A stretch of DNA of 50,844 nt from Collinsella aerofaciens (GCF_015557435.1 NZ_JADNOH010000102.1:1-50844); one strand, 5' to 3'; positions 24,997-33,043 are shown, counted from the first letter of the stretch. Notes: a model not told the origin generated them from the sequence alone. Made by a program: numbers and translations.

Positions 24997-25800
24997 TTAT
25001 TCCCCGCGCTCCTCATACCCGCGTTCGAGCTTCTTCCCAAGCTCTGCGGCACAGCGCTTCGTTTCCTCGGCAAACAGGCCATCGATGGCCCTGTCGATCC
25101 GCGTGCAAGTCTGCCGGTGCTCGTCCTTCCAGGGCAGGTTGAGCCCCAAGTTCGCATCCCAATAGCCGCCGAGCTTGGCGTCAATCACTTCCTCGGGATA
25201 CAGCACGTCGCGGCGAATGCCCTCAACCGCATCGTCCTCGTCCATATCACAGGCCGCATCGCCCTGCTCAAGGCACTTGCGCAGCTCCTTCTGCTCCCGG
25301 ATGTTGTTCAGCATGCGAACACACACCACGGCCAAAAAGCGATAGCGTTCGCATAGATCCCACTCGCCTTCGAGCCATACGCGAAAGCCCAGCATTTCGC
25401 TCGCGGACTCGTCGTCCATCAGGATCAATTCCCACGGAAGCACATTGGCGAGCGCGTCCTCCCCCAGCCTTTGCACGCCATCGCGCGTAAAGATGCACGG
25501 CTCCACCTCGTAATAGCCAAAGCCGTGGCCTGCACCACAACGATTAATGGCGTGCTTGGGCAGCAGGACGATCTTGTCGCTGGGCTCGGGGTCAATCTTG
25601 CGCAGCTTTTTGATCTTGCGGCGGGCGCGCTTTAGGCCGCGCTCGCTATCGCCACGGCCGCCCGCCTTGCCGGCGCATCGCAGGGCGATCTCGCGCACCA
25701 GGGTCTTTGTGTCCGCCGCGCACAACCGGTCCATCGTCCGGCGCAGACGGCATAGCGCTTGTGCAGCAGTGTCACCATCGACAAGGCGCACCATGCCCAC
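24997..25800 (-). CDS. Unknown cytoplasmic protein, 267 residues
   Basis: No family recognised. The N-terminal third is strongly basic (RGLKRARRKIKKLRK near 54-68); the rest is acidic and helical with a conserved-looking core (ELILMDDESASEMLGFRVWL, YPEEVIDAKLGGYWDANLG). There is no signal or membrane segment. The start is either GTG at 25800, three bases after the stop of the Abi-like remnant, or ATG at 25794; neither has a clear RBS. It lies upstream of the two-helix membrane protein and the restriction-modification pair on the same strand. Whether it belongs to the same unit is open. Confidence 0.7.
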   Translation of the reverse strand: MGMVRLVDGDTAAQALCRLRRTMDRLCAADTKTLVREIALRCAGKAGGRGDSERGLKRARRKIKKLRKIDPEPSDKIVLLPKHAINRCGAGHGFGYYEVEPCIFTRDGVQRLGEDALANVLPWELILMDDESASEMLGFRVWLEGEWDLCERYRFLAVVCVRMLNNIREQKELRKCLEQGDAACDMDEDDAVEGIRRDVLYPEEVIDAKLGGYWDANLGLNLPWKDEHRQTCTRIDRAIDGLFAEETKRCAAELGKKLERGYEERGE

Positions 25801-25803
25801 CGG

Positions 25804-26175
25804 CTAGCCCATCCCAACGGCCTGCCTGCAGTCGCTACGAAGGCCAGCGTGCCGACATGAGCGCGACAACCGCTGTACCCAGCCCCATTCGTCTGATGAC
25901 ACCGCCGCAGCGGGCAGATACGACCCCCAGAGTGGGCATCCCTGCCAACCCTCCGCGAACCCCATGCGGCGCAGCTCGTCGGCATCCAGCCTGTCTAGCA
26001 GCTCAAACAAGCGTGTGCGCCAGCCCGTCTCGGGGGCGATGCGCTCCAGCAGGTAACTCAGGATGGTGAGTATGCCGAACATGTTGTCCGACCGCACCTG
26101 GTACGGCTCGTGCCACTCTGGATACTTCGACTTGGTGGGGATGGTCGGCCTGGTGCCAAGCCCTCTGTTCCACAG
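25804..26175 (-). pseudogene. C-terminal remnant of an Abi_2-family protein
   Basis: The reading frame contains WNRGLGTRPTIP, then WHEPYQVRSDNMFGILTILS, then a segment ending MGFAEGWQGCPLW. This order matches the last third of Abi_2 (AbiD/AbiF-like) abortive-infection proteins, whose C-terminus usually ends near GFPxxWxxxPLW. The first two thirds, including the family's N-terminal RxxxE region, are missing: upstream of about 26175 the frame is non-homologous and soon meets a terminator-like hairpin. It is therefore a dead fragment. Confidence 0.6.
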
Positions 26176-26204
26176 GCGGCCATGGTGATCCTGTGCTCGA
26201 TGCA

Positions 26205-26254
26205 TAAAAGAAGACCCGCCAGTGTGCATGCTCGAGAGCAGAGGCCGGGCGGGT
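26205..26254 (-). terminator. Orphan terminator-like hairpin
   Basis: ACCCGCC (26214-26220) pairs with GGCGGGT (26248-26254); read on the minus strand a CTTCTTTTA run follows. No minus-strand gene ends to its right, so it may be left over from a deleted gene. Confidence 0.5.
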
Positions 26255-26524
26255 TTACTACGAGAATTTTACCACGGTCGAAGCCATTCTATACGAAGCT
26301 CCACGAGGAAAGTTTGCAAGCGCCCGCCTCCCTTGAATATCAACTTCATCCCACCCAAAAACTCATCCAACATTAATCTTGGCTCAAGAATCGCTTAATC
26401 TATTACCTGCACTATAGAGTTCGACCAAGGGCGGGGCGGCGCCGCGCAACGCAGGCCGCCGAACGCAACGCTCGCGCCCGGGCAAATCGCCCGGCGTCGC
26501 GCCCATCGAACGAAAGGACAGGTC

Positions 26525-27067
26525 ATGGACGACCTCGAAAAAGTTGAAACCATCCGCACCAAGTGCAACGTGAGCTACACCGATGCCAAGGCCGCGCTCG
26601 ACGCCGCCGACGGCAACGTTCTGGATGCCATCATTTGGCTTGAGTCGCAGGGCAAGACGCAGGCCACGTCGGCGCACGCCGCCACCGAGTCCGCGCCGGT
26701 CGATGAACCTTCGGCCGAGATGGTCGCCGCGCAAGCCGCCTATGAGAAGTCGAGTGAAAAGACCGACTTCTCCAAGAAAATGGACAGCGTGTGGGAGTAC
26801 CTCAAAAAGCTCTTCCGTCTGAGCCTGGACACCAAGTTTATCGCCACGCGCCGCGACGCCATCATCCTCAACATCCCCATCCTGATTCCCATCGTCGCGC
26901 TGTTTGCCTGGGGCGCCACGATATGGCTGATGCTGATTGGCCTGTTCTTTGGCATGCGCTACCGCATCGACAGCGACGGCGATGTGCCCGGCAGCATCAA
27001 CAACCTGATGGACCACGCTGCCGACGCCGCGGACGGCATCAAGCAGAATCTGAACGACGACAAGTAA
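26525..27067 (+). CDS. DUF4342 protein with UBA-like start and membrane helix
   Basis: A 180-residue protein. The first 45 residues (VETIRTKCNVSYTDAKAALDAADGN) form a UBA/TS-N-like helical bundle, then a Thr/Ala-rich linker, an amphipathic stretch (SVWEYLKKLFRLS) and a hydrophobic segment (ILIPIVALFAWGATIWLML) that should span the membrane, then a short tail. This matches DUF4342. AAAGGA precedes the ATG. It is first in an operon with a response regulator (18 bases later) and its kinase, so a link to envelope signalling is likely, though its own role is unknown. Confidence 0.8.
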   Translation: MDDLEKVETIRTKCNVSYTDAKAALDAADGNVLDAIIWLESQGKTQATSAHAATESAPVDEPSAEMVAAQAAYEKSSEKTDFSKKMDSVWEYLKKLFRLSLDTKFIATRRDAIILNIPILIPIVALFAWGATIWLMLIGLFFGMRYRIDSDGDVPGSINNLMDHAADAADGIKQNLNDDK

Positions 27068-27085
27068 TCGCAGACGGGGGCACAT

Positions 27086-27865
27086 ATGGCACGAATCCTG
27101 ATCGTAGAGGACGAGGAGAAAATCGCCCGCTTTGTGACGCTCGAGCTGGAGCACGAGGGCTACCAGGTGGAGCATGCCGCCGACGGCCGCACCGCCGTGG
27201 ACCTGGCGCTGGAGCGCGACTACGATCTGATTCTGCTCGACGTGCTGTTGCCGCAGCTCAACGGCATGGAGGTGCTGCGGCGCGTCCGCAAGCACAAGGA
27301 TGTGCCGGTGATTATGGTCACCGCACGCGATGCCGTGATGGACAAGGTGGCCGGGCTCGATGCCGGCGCCGACGATTACCTGACCAAGCCGTTTGCGATC
27401 GAGGAGCTGTTCGCACGGATCCGCGTGGCGCTGAAGCGTGCGGAGGCCGTGCAGGCGGCTTCGGGCGTTGGCGGCATCGGGACGGGCGCGGCGAGCGGCG
27501 CGGATGTCGGCGCCACTGCGATACCCCCGGCCAGCGACTCGGCCCGGACCGCCGCCGCGCCTTCTCCCGCCGCGCTCACCGTGGGCTCGGTCGCGCTCGA
27601 TCCAGATCGCCGCGAGGTCACGGTCGGCGGCTCGCCCATCGTGCTAACCGCCCGCGAGTTCGACGTCCTTGCCCTGCTTATGGCGCACGCCGGCACCGTA
27701 CTCACGCGCGAGCGCATCGCGCACGAGGCGCTCGGCTACGAGTACGTGGGCGATACCAACAACGTCGACGTGCACATCGCGCACCTGCGTGCCAAGATCG
27801 AGGACGCCGGCGGCGCCCGCATCATCCAAACCGTGCGCGGGGTGGGCTATGTCTGTCGCGCGTAA
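27086..27865 (+). CDS. Response regulator, OmpR/PhoB family
   Basis: A 259-residue regulator with a receiver domain (1-118; EDEE pocket, phospho-acceptor D52 in LLDVLLPQL, Lys in LTKPFA) and a winged helix (about 172-259, ending RGVGYVCRA). The domains are separated by about 45 residues rich in Ala, Gly and Thr, far longer than the usual linker of about 10. GGGGG precedes the ATG at 27086. The 3' end overlaps the kinase start by 17 bases. Confidence 0.92.
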   Translation: MARILIVEDEEKIARFVTLELEHEGYQVEHAADGRTAVDLALERDYDLILLDVLLPQLNGMEVLRRVRKHKDVPVIMVTARDAVMDKVAGLDAGADDYLTKPFAIEELFARIRVALKRAEAVQAASGVGGIGTGAASGADVGATAIPPASDSARTAAAPSPAALTVGSVALDPDRREVTVGGSPIVLTAREFDVLALLMAHAGTVLTRERIAHEALGYEYVGDTNNVDVHIAHLRAKIEDAGGARIIQTVRGVGYVCRA

Positions 27866-29144
27866 CGCCGAAACCAAACGCGTCACCTCCATCGCCCGTG
27901 CCATCAACTGGAGCTACATGTGGCGCCGCCTGGCGAGCTACATCTGGCTCGACCTGTGGCTGCTGGTTGCTGCGGCGGCGATCCTCATCTATGGCTATAA
28001 CCAAACGCTGCCCGACGGCGCGTTTACCGCGGGATGGATCCCCGGTGCCGCCGTCCACGGCATGTCGCTGACGCCCGCGCACGGCTGGGACCCCGCCACG
28101 CTCACCTATACCGTCGAGCTTGCGCGCACCACCAAGACCTTCCCCCTCGCGCAGGACCTCATCGCGCTGTGGCCCCTCTATCTTGTCGTTGCAGGTGGGC
28201 AGGTCATCAGCGTGCTCAACATGCTCGGCGGCGCCCGCCGCGTGCGCCGCACCATGGCACCGCTCAACGACCTGGCCCTGCGCGTAGACGAGCTCAGCCG
28301 TATGCAGCTCTCCGGCGGCAAGATGGAAACGCTGGAGCAGGCCATCGAGCGCGCAAGCGTCGACTCGCCGAGCGTCACCACCGGCGACGCCGACCTGGCG
28401 AGCATCGAGGTCGCGCTCAACCGCCTGCTGCGCCAGATGCAAGAGGCAAAGCTGCAGCAGATGCGCTTTGTCAACGATGCAAGCCACGAGCTACGAACGC
28501 CCATCGCGGTGATTCAGGGTTACGTAAACATGCTCGACCGCTGGGGCAAAGATGACCCGGACGTGCTGGCGGAATCCATCGCGTCCCTCAAGGCCGAAAG
28601 CGAGCATATGCAGGAGCTCGTGGAGCAGCTGCTGTTTTTGGCGCGCGGCGATGCCGGGCGCACGGTCCTGCGGCGTGCGAATACCAACCTGGCCGCACTG
28701 GTCGGCGAGGTATGCGAGGAGTCACAGATGATCGATGCCGAGCACACGTATCGGCTGGCTTTTGACGCCTTGCTTGCCAGCGACCCGCGCTGCGACGCGC
28801 CCGTCGACGTGGCGCTCGTGAAGCAGGCTCTGCGCGTGATCGTGCAAAACGCCGCCAAGTATTCGGACGCGGGCACATCCATCTCGTTTGGCGTGACGCC
28901 GGATGCGGGCGCGGGCACGATCGACATAAGTGTTGAGGACGAGGGCATCGGCATGAACCAGAAATCCGCAGCTCACGCATTCGAACGGTTCTACCGCGCC
29001 GACAACGCGCGCGATGCCGGCGCGCAGGGCTCGGGTCTGGGGCTCGCCATCGCCAAGTGGATCGTCGACAGCCACGGCGGCGTCATCGGTGTGACCTCAG
29101 TCGAGGGCGTCGGCAGCCGCTTTACGATTCGCCTGCCACGATAG
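27849..29144 (+). CDS. Sensor histidine kinase
   Basis: A 431-residue membrane kinase, partner of the overlapping response regulator. Transmembrane helices lie near 32-50 (LDLWLLVAAAAILIYGY) and 105-127 (WPLYLVVAGGQVISVLNML), enclosing an extracytoplasmic domain of about 55 residues. A HAMP-like linker leads to the H box NDASHELRTPIAV with H213, then the N box (VQNAAKYS), EDEGIGM, the F box FERFYRADNARD and GSGLGLAIAKW. The ATG at 27849 was chosen since the upstream in-frame region is antiparallel with the regulator's coding frame and GGGGTGGG lies before it. The signal is unknown. Confidence 0.9.
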   Translation: MSVARNAETKRVTSIARAINWSYMWRRLASYIWLDLWLLVAAAAILIYGYNQTLPDGAFTAGWIPGAAVHGMSLTPAHGWDPATLTYTVELARTTKTFPLAQDLIALWPLYLVVAGGQVISVLNMLGGARRVRRTMAPLNDLALRVDELSRMQLSGGKMETLEQAIERASVDSPSVTTGDADLASIEVALNRLLRQMQEAKLQQMRFVNDASHELRTPIAVIQGYVNMLDRWGKDDPDVLAESIASLKAESEHMQELVEQLLFLARGDAGRTVLRRANTNLAALVGEVCEESQMIDAEHTYRLAFDALLASDPRCDAPVDVALVKQALRVIVQNAAKYSDAGTSISFGVTPDAGAGTIDISVEDEGIGMNQKSAAHAFERFYRADNARDAGAQGSGLGLAIAKWIVDSHGGVIGVTSVEGVGSRFTIRLPR

Positions 29145-29163
29145 AAAGCCCCTCGGCATAAAT

Positions 29164-29197
29164 AAAGGGATAAGGCCATGCGGCCCTATCCCTTTTT
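29164..29197. terminator. Bidirectional terminator
   Basis: AAAGGGATAAGGCC/GGCCCTATCCCTTTTT, a near-perfect stem with a 4-base loop between the kinase gene and the converging VOC gene. It has T-runs on both strands. Confidence 0.9.
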
Positions 29198-29219
29198 GCT
29201 AGCTATAGCAGCTTGTGCG

Positions 29220-29594
29220 CTACTCGCGGCACAGATGCACGGCGAAGCCGGCGAACTCGCGCTTAAAGTACACGAGTTTGGTGCCGCCGTCGGGCAGCAG
29301 CACGCGCGACTCCTCGTTGACCTCGAGTCCGCGCTCGGCAAACCACTTCTCGGCCGCATCGATGTCGTTGACGGCAAAGCCAATGTGGCCCTTGGTGCCA
29401 CGACCGTTCTGCTTCATGACCTCGATCAGCGAATCGTTAAAGTACGAAACCGGGGTCTCGATGACAGGTAGGCCCATCATCGTCGAGAACAGCTCCGCGA
29501 TCTCCAGGGCATCGGCCGGGTCGGTGGCGTTAATGCCCACGTGGGCGACGCGCATGCCAAAGAGCTCTACCGGGTTGGCGTTCTGCTCATTCAT
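29220..29594 (-). CDS. VOC-superfamily (glyoxalase-like) protein
   Basis: A 124-residue single-domain vicinal oxygen chelate protein. The two beta-alpha-beta-beta-beta halves are visible: RVAHVGINATDPADALEIAE with a metal-ligand-type His, and GHIGFAVNDIDAAEKWFAE with the second His, ending in FAGFAVHLCRE with Glu. Members include methylmalonyl-CoA epimerases, glyoxalases and resistance proteins; which reaction applies cannot be told. The ATG at 29594 begins 11 bases after the EIIB stop, so the two genes probably form an operon, and the substrate may be sugar-derived. Confidence 0.82.
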   Translation of the reverse strand: MNEQNANPVELFGMRVAHVGINATDPADALEIAELFSTMMGLPVIETPVSYFNDSLIEVMKQNGRGTKGHIGFAVNDIDAAEKWFAERGLEVNEESRVLLPDGGTKLVYFKREFAGFAVHLCRE

Positions 29595-29605
29595 ACAGGC
29601 AGCGC

Positions 29606-29893
29606 CTACTGAGCCATAACGTCGAGAACGGCCTTCTCGGCAGCGACGCGGTTCATGCCGGTCATGAAGGGCACGCCGCTCACGTACGGGCAGGTGAGGC
29701 CCTCGGGGGCAACGGTGGTGGCGATCAGCAGGTCGGCGCCCTCGTCGCAAGCGTCCTTGGCCTCGGAGATGGCGCACTGCACGATCTCATACTTGCCGGC
29801 GTAACCGTTGGCGTCGAGCATGGTGGCGACCTTCTGGGCAACGAGCGTGGAAGTAGCAGCGCCAGCACCGCAAGCCAAAACGATCTTCTTCAT
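29606..29893 (-). CDS. Orphan PTS EIIB protein, galactitol/ascorbate (GatB/SgaB) type
   Basis: A 95-residue phosphocarrier domain. The active-site loop ACGAGAATSTLVAQKV carries the Cys that receives phosphate from EIIA and passes it to the sugar in EIIC. The rest (QCAISEAKDACDEGADLLIA) fits the GatB-like fold. No EIIA or EIIC gene is adjacent; only the VOC gene follows. GGGAG lies about nine bases before the ATG at 29893. It may serve a transporter elsewhere or have a regulatory role. The 164 bases upstream hold the promoter region shared with the divergent gene. Confidence 0.85.
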   Translation of the reverse strand: MKKIVLACGAGAATSTLVAQKVATMLDANGYAGKYEIVQCAISEAKDACDEGADLLIATTVAPEGLTCPYVSGVPFMTGMNRVAAEKAVLDVMAQ

Positions 29894-29995
29894 AGGTAAT
29901 GTCTCCCTTCGAGGTTTACTTTAGGTAAGTGTACCGCAGCGAGCGATGGCGCTCGGCCTCGATGCGCTTTTGTGCCAGTTTGCTTGCACGCTGCG

Positions 29996-30001
29996 TATAA
30001 T
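29996..30001 (+). promoter_or_regulatory. -10 element for the TPR-like gene
   Basis: A consensus TATAAT lies 57 bases before the ATG at 30058. No well-placed -35 was found (TTGTGC at 29970-29975 is 20 bases away). Confidence 0.45.
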
Positions 30002-30057
30002 ACATCTAGTACATGTTGTCATACCGCTCGCCTTACGAGCGACTAAGGACTCTAATC

Positions 30058-30681
30058 ATGCCCGATTCCCGCACCCTCTGGACCGCCGTCGTTATCATCT
30101 GTATCGCCATATCGGTGTTCTTTAGCGTTAAAAAACGCACCACGTTCAAGCGCCTGCAGCAGCTGATGGCCGCCAAGCAGTGGGATGAGTTCGACCGCCT
30201 GCTCGACAGCAAGCTCACCAGCATGCTGTACCCGCGCTACAACCGCGACTACCTGCGCCTGAACTCCTACCTGCTGCGCGAGGACCACAAGCGCGCCGAC
30301 GAGATGTTCGATTTGCTGCTGGGCCTTAACCTGCCCAAGATGCAGCGCGTCGACCTGGTAATCAAGGCCTTCAACTACTACGTTGGCCAGGAGGACCGCA
30401 AAAAGTCCAAGGAGCTGCTGCACGAGATCAAGGGCTTTGAGGGTGGCCAGGCAGAGGCGGTCGCGCACGAATGCCAGCTGATGTACGACACGATGATCCT
30501 CAAGCGCCACAACGACATTCCCGAACTGGAGCGCATGCTCGAGGAGGCCGGCGACGACAAGGTCAAGGCTTGCCGACTGGAATACCTTCTGGCCCTGCAG
30601 TACAAGAACAAGGGCGACGAAGCCAAGTTCCAAGAGTTCCTGGAGAAGTCAGGCCAGCACTCGATGGCCGTCAACGCGTAA
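30058..30681 (+). CDS. Membrane-anchored helical-repeat (TPR-like) protein
   Basis: A 207-residue protein of unknown function. An N-terminal helix (WTAVVIICIAISVFFSV) anchors it to the membrane; the rest is a series of helix pairs with TPR-like spacing (KQWDEFDRLLDSKL, DHKRADEMFDLLLGL, RKKSKELLHEIKGF, ALQYKNKGDEAKFQEFLEK). Such domains mediate protein contacts. AAGGA lies about ten bases before the ATG at 30058; an in-frame ATG at 30013 would add residues without RBS. The tRNA-Leu gene starts 31 bases after the stop, on the same strand. Confidence 0.75.
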   Translation: MPDSRTLWTAVVIICIAISVFFSVKKRTTFKRLQQLMAAKQWDEFDRLLDSKLTSMLYPRYNRDYLRLNSYLLREDHKRADEMFDLLLGLNLPKMQRVDLVIKAFNYYVGQEDRKKSKELLHEIKGFEGGQAEAVAHECQLMYDTMILKRHNDIPELERMLEEAGDDKVKACRLEYLLALQYKNKGDEAKFQEFLEKSGQHSMAVNA

Positions 30682-30712
30682 CGGACGGCTTGTGCTAGAC
30701 TTCTAGTCTCAC

Positions 30713-30797
30713 GGGGGCGTGGCGGAATTGGCATACGCAGGAGACTTAAAATCTCTCGCCGCAAGGATTGTGGGTTCGAGTCCCACCGCCCCTACCA
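30713..30797 (+). tRNA. tRNA-Leu (anticodon UAA)
   Basis: An 85-base class II tRNA with encoded CCA. The acceptor arms GGGGGCG/CGCCCCT pair (first pair G-U), the D arm is GTGGCGGAATTGGCATACGC, the anticodon loop CTTAAAA contains TAA between GGAGA/TCTCT-type strands, a long variable arm follows, and the T arm is GTGGG-TTCGAGT-CCCAC. The discriminator base is A, as in leucine tRNAs. Confidence 0.95.
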
Positions 30798-30807
30798 TAT
30801 GACGCTT

Positions 30808-30845
30808 ACGGGCCCGTGTCCTTTTGGGATGCGGGCTCGTTTCTC
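30808..30845 (+). terminator. Terminator after tRNA-Leu
   Basis: ACGGGCCCGTGTCC pairs (with G-U pairs) to GGGATGCGGGCTCGT across a TTTT loop, then TTTCTC follows. Confidence 0.65.
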
Positions 30846-31091
30846 TAAGATGCCGGCGGGACTCGAACCCGCGAGGGGGCGAGCGTCAAGCGGACGCGCA
30901 GCGTCCGCAGCGAGCCGGCGAGGGCGCCGGCAGGCGACCGAAGCCGGTGCGGATTTGCGCAGCAAATACGCAGACGTCCCACCGCCCCGCGCTTCTGAAT
31001 TTGGAACGGGGCTAAATAGACTACTCATATCGAGTCAAGGACTGTCCCAGGCTGCCGGCAGGAAAGGAACGTCCCTAAGTGCCGGCTGTTG
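30846..31091. other. Gene-free segment with tRNA-like scars
   Basis: No credible gene. On the minus strand 30856-30872 is a T-arm (GCGGG-TTCGAGT-CCCGC) with GCCGGCA after it but no matching rest of a tRNA. On the plus strand GTCCCACCGCCCC, identical to the tRNA-Leu 3' end, recurs at about 30976-30988, followed by GCG instead of TACCA. Small hairpins such as GGACGC/GCGTCC lie between. These look like leftovers of integration and excision at the tRNA gene. Confidence 0.45.
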
Positions 31092-31159
31092 AGTTGCGGT
31101 GGAATAGGGACTGCTTGGGGTCCCAAAGGGCGATTTTAGTCCGTATTTCGCCGCAACTT
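31092..31159. repeat. Palindromic repeat family A, copy 2
   Basis: Arms AGTTGCGGTGGAATAGGGACT and AGTCCGTATTTCGCCGCAACTT face each other; the right arm reaches the stop codon of the ppx/gppA gene. Less perfect than the other two copies. Confidence 0.7.
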
Positions 31160-32162
31160 ATTTGAGGGTGCTGAGTTCCGGGGTCCAGGTGATGGTGGGG
31201 GCTTTGCCGTCGAGGACTTCGTTGATGGTGGCGGCCATGCCGGCGAGCAGGCTGTTCTCGCTTACGGTGAGCGTCTGGTAACCGCCGGCTCGCATGAGCT
31301 CGCGGATCACCACGGCGCCGGCCAGAATCACGCCCGCACGCTTGGGCTGCACGCCCGGCAGTGCGGCAATGCCCTCCACGTCCAGCGCGGACATGCGCTC
31401 GATAGCGGCCGAAATCTGCTCCATTGAAAGCTTGCGCAAGTGCACAAAGCTCGAGTCATACGGCTCCAACTCGTGAACCAGCGCCACGAGCGTGGTGACA
31501 GTGCCACCCACCGCAACCAGCCGCTCGGCGCGCTCAAAGTCGCTGGGCAGGCTCTCAAAGTAGGCGGCGAATTGCTCACCTGCCCAGTCCGCTGCAGCCG
31601 AAAGCTCGCCCGCCGCAGGCGGCAAGGCCGAGAAGAAGCGCTCCGTCACGCGACGGCAGCCAATGTCCAGCGAGCGCGTGCCCTCCAGCGCAAAGATCCC
31701 GCGCTCCGGTGCGTACACGCCCGTCGCGAGCTCCGTGGACCCGCCGCCCGAATCCGCGACGACAATGCGCTCGCCGACAAAGTCGTGCGCCACGCCAAAA
31801 AACGTCAGGCGCGCCTCGACCTCGCCCGGAATCACCTGCGGCTCGAGCCCCAGCTCGCGCAGGCCGTCCAGCAGCAGCGCGGCGTTGGACGCATCGCGCG
31901 CAGCGCTCGTGCACGTGGTGCAGATGCACGCGGCCCCAAAGGCGCGTGCCTCGGCCACGAACATGCGGCACGCGGCGAGCACGCGCTCCACAGCCGCCTC
32001 GCAAAAGCGACCCGTCGCGTCGACGCCCTCGCCCAGATCGGTAATCTCGGTATGCTTGGACGATTCCACGATCGCCCCGGCCTCGACCTGCGCCAACACC
32101 AGTCGCGACGACACCGTTCCCAGGTCGATCGCCGCCACCTTATATCGTTTGCAATCTGCCAT
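31158..32162 (-). CDS. Exopolyphosphatase / pppGpp phosphohydrolase, Ppx/GppA family
   Basis: A 334-residue ASKHA-fold phosphatase that removes terminal phosphate from polyphosphate or converts pppGpp to ppGpp. Motifs: AAIDLGTVSSRLVLA (phosphate 1), ITDLGEGVDATGRF, VADSGGGSTELA (phosphate 2), LVAVGGTVTTL (adenosine-type loop). The family cannot be split between Ppx and GppA by sequence alone. The ATG at 32162 (MADCKRYK) has GAGGGGAG seven bases before it; a longer in-frame start would overlap the next gene. It follows the FtsB/DivIC-like gene by 28 bases in one operon. Confidence 0.88.
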   Translation of the reverse strand: MADCKRYKVAAIDLGTVSSRLVLAQVEAGAIVESSKHTEITDLGEGVDATGRFCEAAVERVLAACRMFVAEARAFGAACICTTCTSAARDASNAALLLDGLRELGLEPQVIPGEVEARLTFFGVAHDFVGERIVVADSGGGSTELATGVYAPERGIFALEGTRSLDIGCRRVTERFFSALPPAAGELSAAADWAGEQFAAYFESLPSDFERAERLVAVGGTVTTLVALVHELEPYDSSFVHLRKLSMEQISAAIERMSALDVEGIAALPGVQPKRAGVILAGAVVIRELMRAGGYQTLTVSENSLLAGMAATINEVLDGKAPTITWTPELSTLK

Positions 32163-32190
32163 TGCGGGCTCCCCTCCGGGCGCTACTCGC

Positions 32191-32952
32191 CTATTCGCCG
32201 CTGGACGCGACCGTCTGACCCTCGACGCCGTTAAAACCAAACAGCGTATCGAGCGCCTGAATGTACCACGGCGCATCCTTGCCGACTTCTTCGATCTCCT
32301 TGGCCACTTCGCTGGCCTTCTTGGCGTTCGACGACTTCTTACTCGACGACGAATCCGAATCGTCATCCAGGCCCAAGACGTCAATCCTCGTCTCGCCGGG
32401 CATTACCAAGCCCAGGTCCTCGGATGCCGCATCCTTGATGCCCTCCTCCGAGAGCAGCTTGTCGACGCTTTTTTGCAGGTCGTCGTTATACTGCTCGCGA
32501 ATCTCGACCTGCTTGGCCAAGATATCGCTCGAGCGTTTTGCCACATACAGATCGCGCACGGGAAAATACAGGCTCACGAGCGCCAGGGCCACAACGATAC
32601 CGATAAACAGCCCTCGCTGGGGTCCGTGGGTAAAGTCGTAGATTGCCTTGACCACCGCGTTATCGTTGGCGTAGTGCATAAAGTCCGAGCCCGAAAGACG
32701 GCTCGACGGCCTGCTCGATCTGTCGTGCGTCCGAGCCGAGGAACACGATGCATGCGTCGAGCGCGACGGACGCACCGGGCTGTCTTCCGGCATATTCATC
32801 TGAGCATTGGAGCGCGAGGCACTTGCCGCACGATGCGTAGGACGGGCGGCACCGGCATAATCGGACCCGCCGAGCTGCACCGTATGCGCGCGGCGAGGCG
32901 ACGGCTCACGCGAACCGGCGGAATAGTACCTGTTGTCGTAAATCTGATCCAT
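32191..32952 (-). CDS. FtsB/DivIC-like septum formation protein
   Basis: A 253-residue bitopic protein. The first 125 or so residues are cytoplasmic, disordered and rich in Ser and Arg; a single transmembrane helix follows (GLFIGIVVALALVSLYFPV), then an extracytoplasmic coiled coil (ILAKQVEIREQYNDDLQKSV) and an acidic, Ser-rich tail. This order is typical of actinobacterial FtsB/DivIC, which binds FtsL and FtsQ in the divisome. The ATG at 32952 was chosen (AAGGCG upstream); longer in-frame starts are unlikely. It precedes ppx/gppA, and the enolase terminator lies upstream. Confidence 0.82.
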   Translation of the reverse strand: MDQIYDNRYYSAGSREPSPRRAHTVQLGGSDYAGAARPTHRAASASRSNAQMNMPEDSPVRPSRSTHASCSSARTHDRSSRPSSRLSGSDFMHYANDNAVVKAIYDFTHGPQRGLFIGIVVALALVSLYFPVRDLYVAKRSSDILAKQVEIREQYNDDLQKSVDKLLSEEGIKDAASEDLGLVMPGETRIDVLGLDDDSDSSSSKKSSNAKKASEVAKEIEEVGKDAPWYIQALDTLFGFNGVEGQTVASSGE

Positions 32953-33043
32953 GTGCGCCTTGTGCGGTTGAGGTTTGTTTGCGCTAAGTATTCTAGTTAT
33001 AGCACGAGCGCGCACAACGCCTTCGGCGGCCTTTGCTCGACAT

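Noticed and set aside
30799-31092. Arg/Ala-rich small proteins downstream of tRNA-Leu
   Set aside because: Overlapping frames in several phases over a tRNA-like, hairpin-rich segment; no RBS and no coding pattern.
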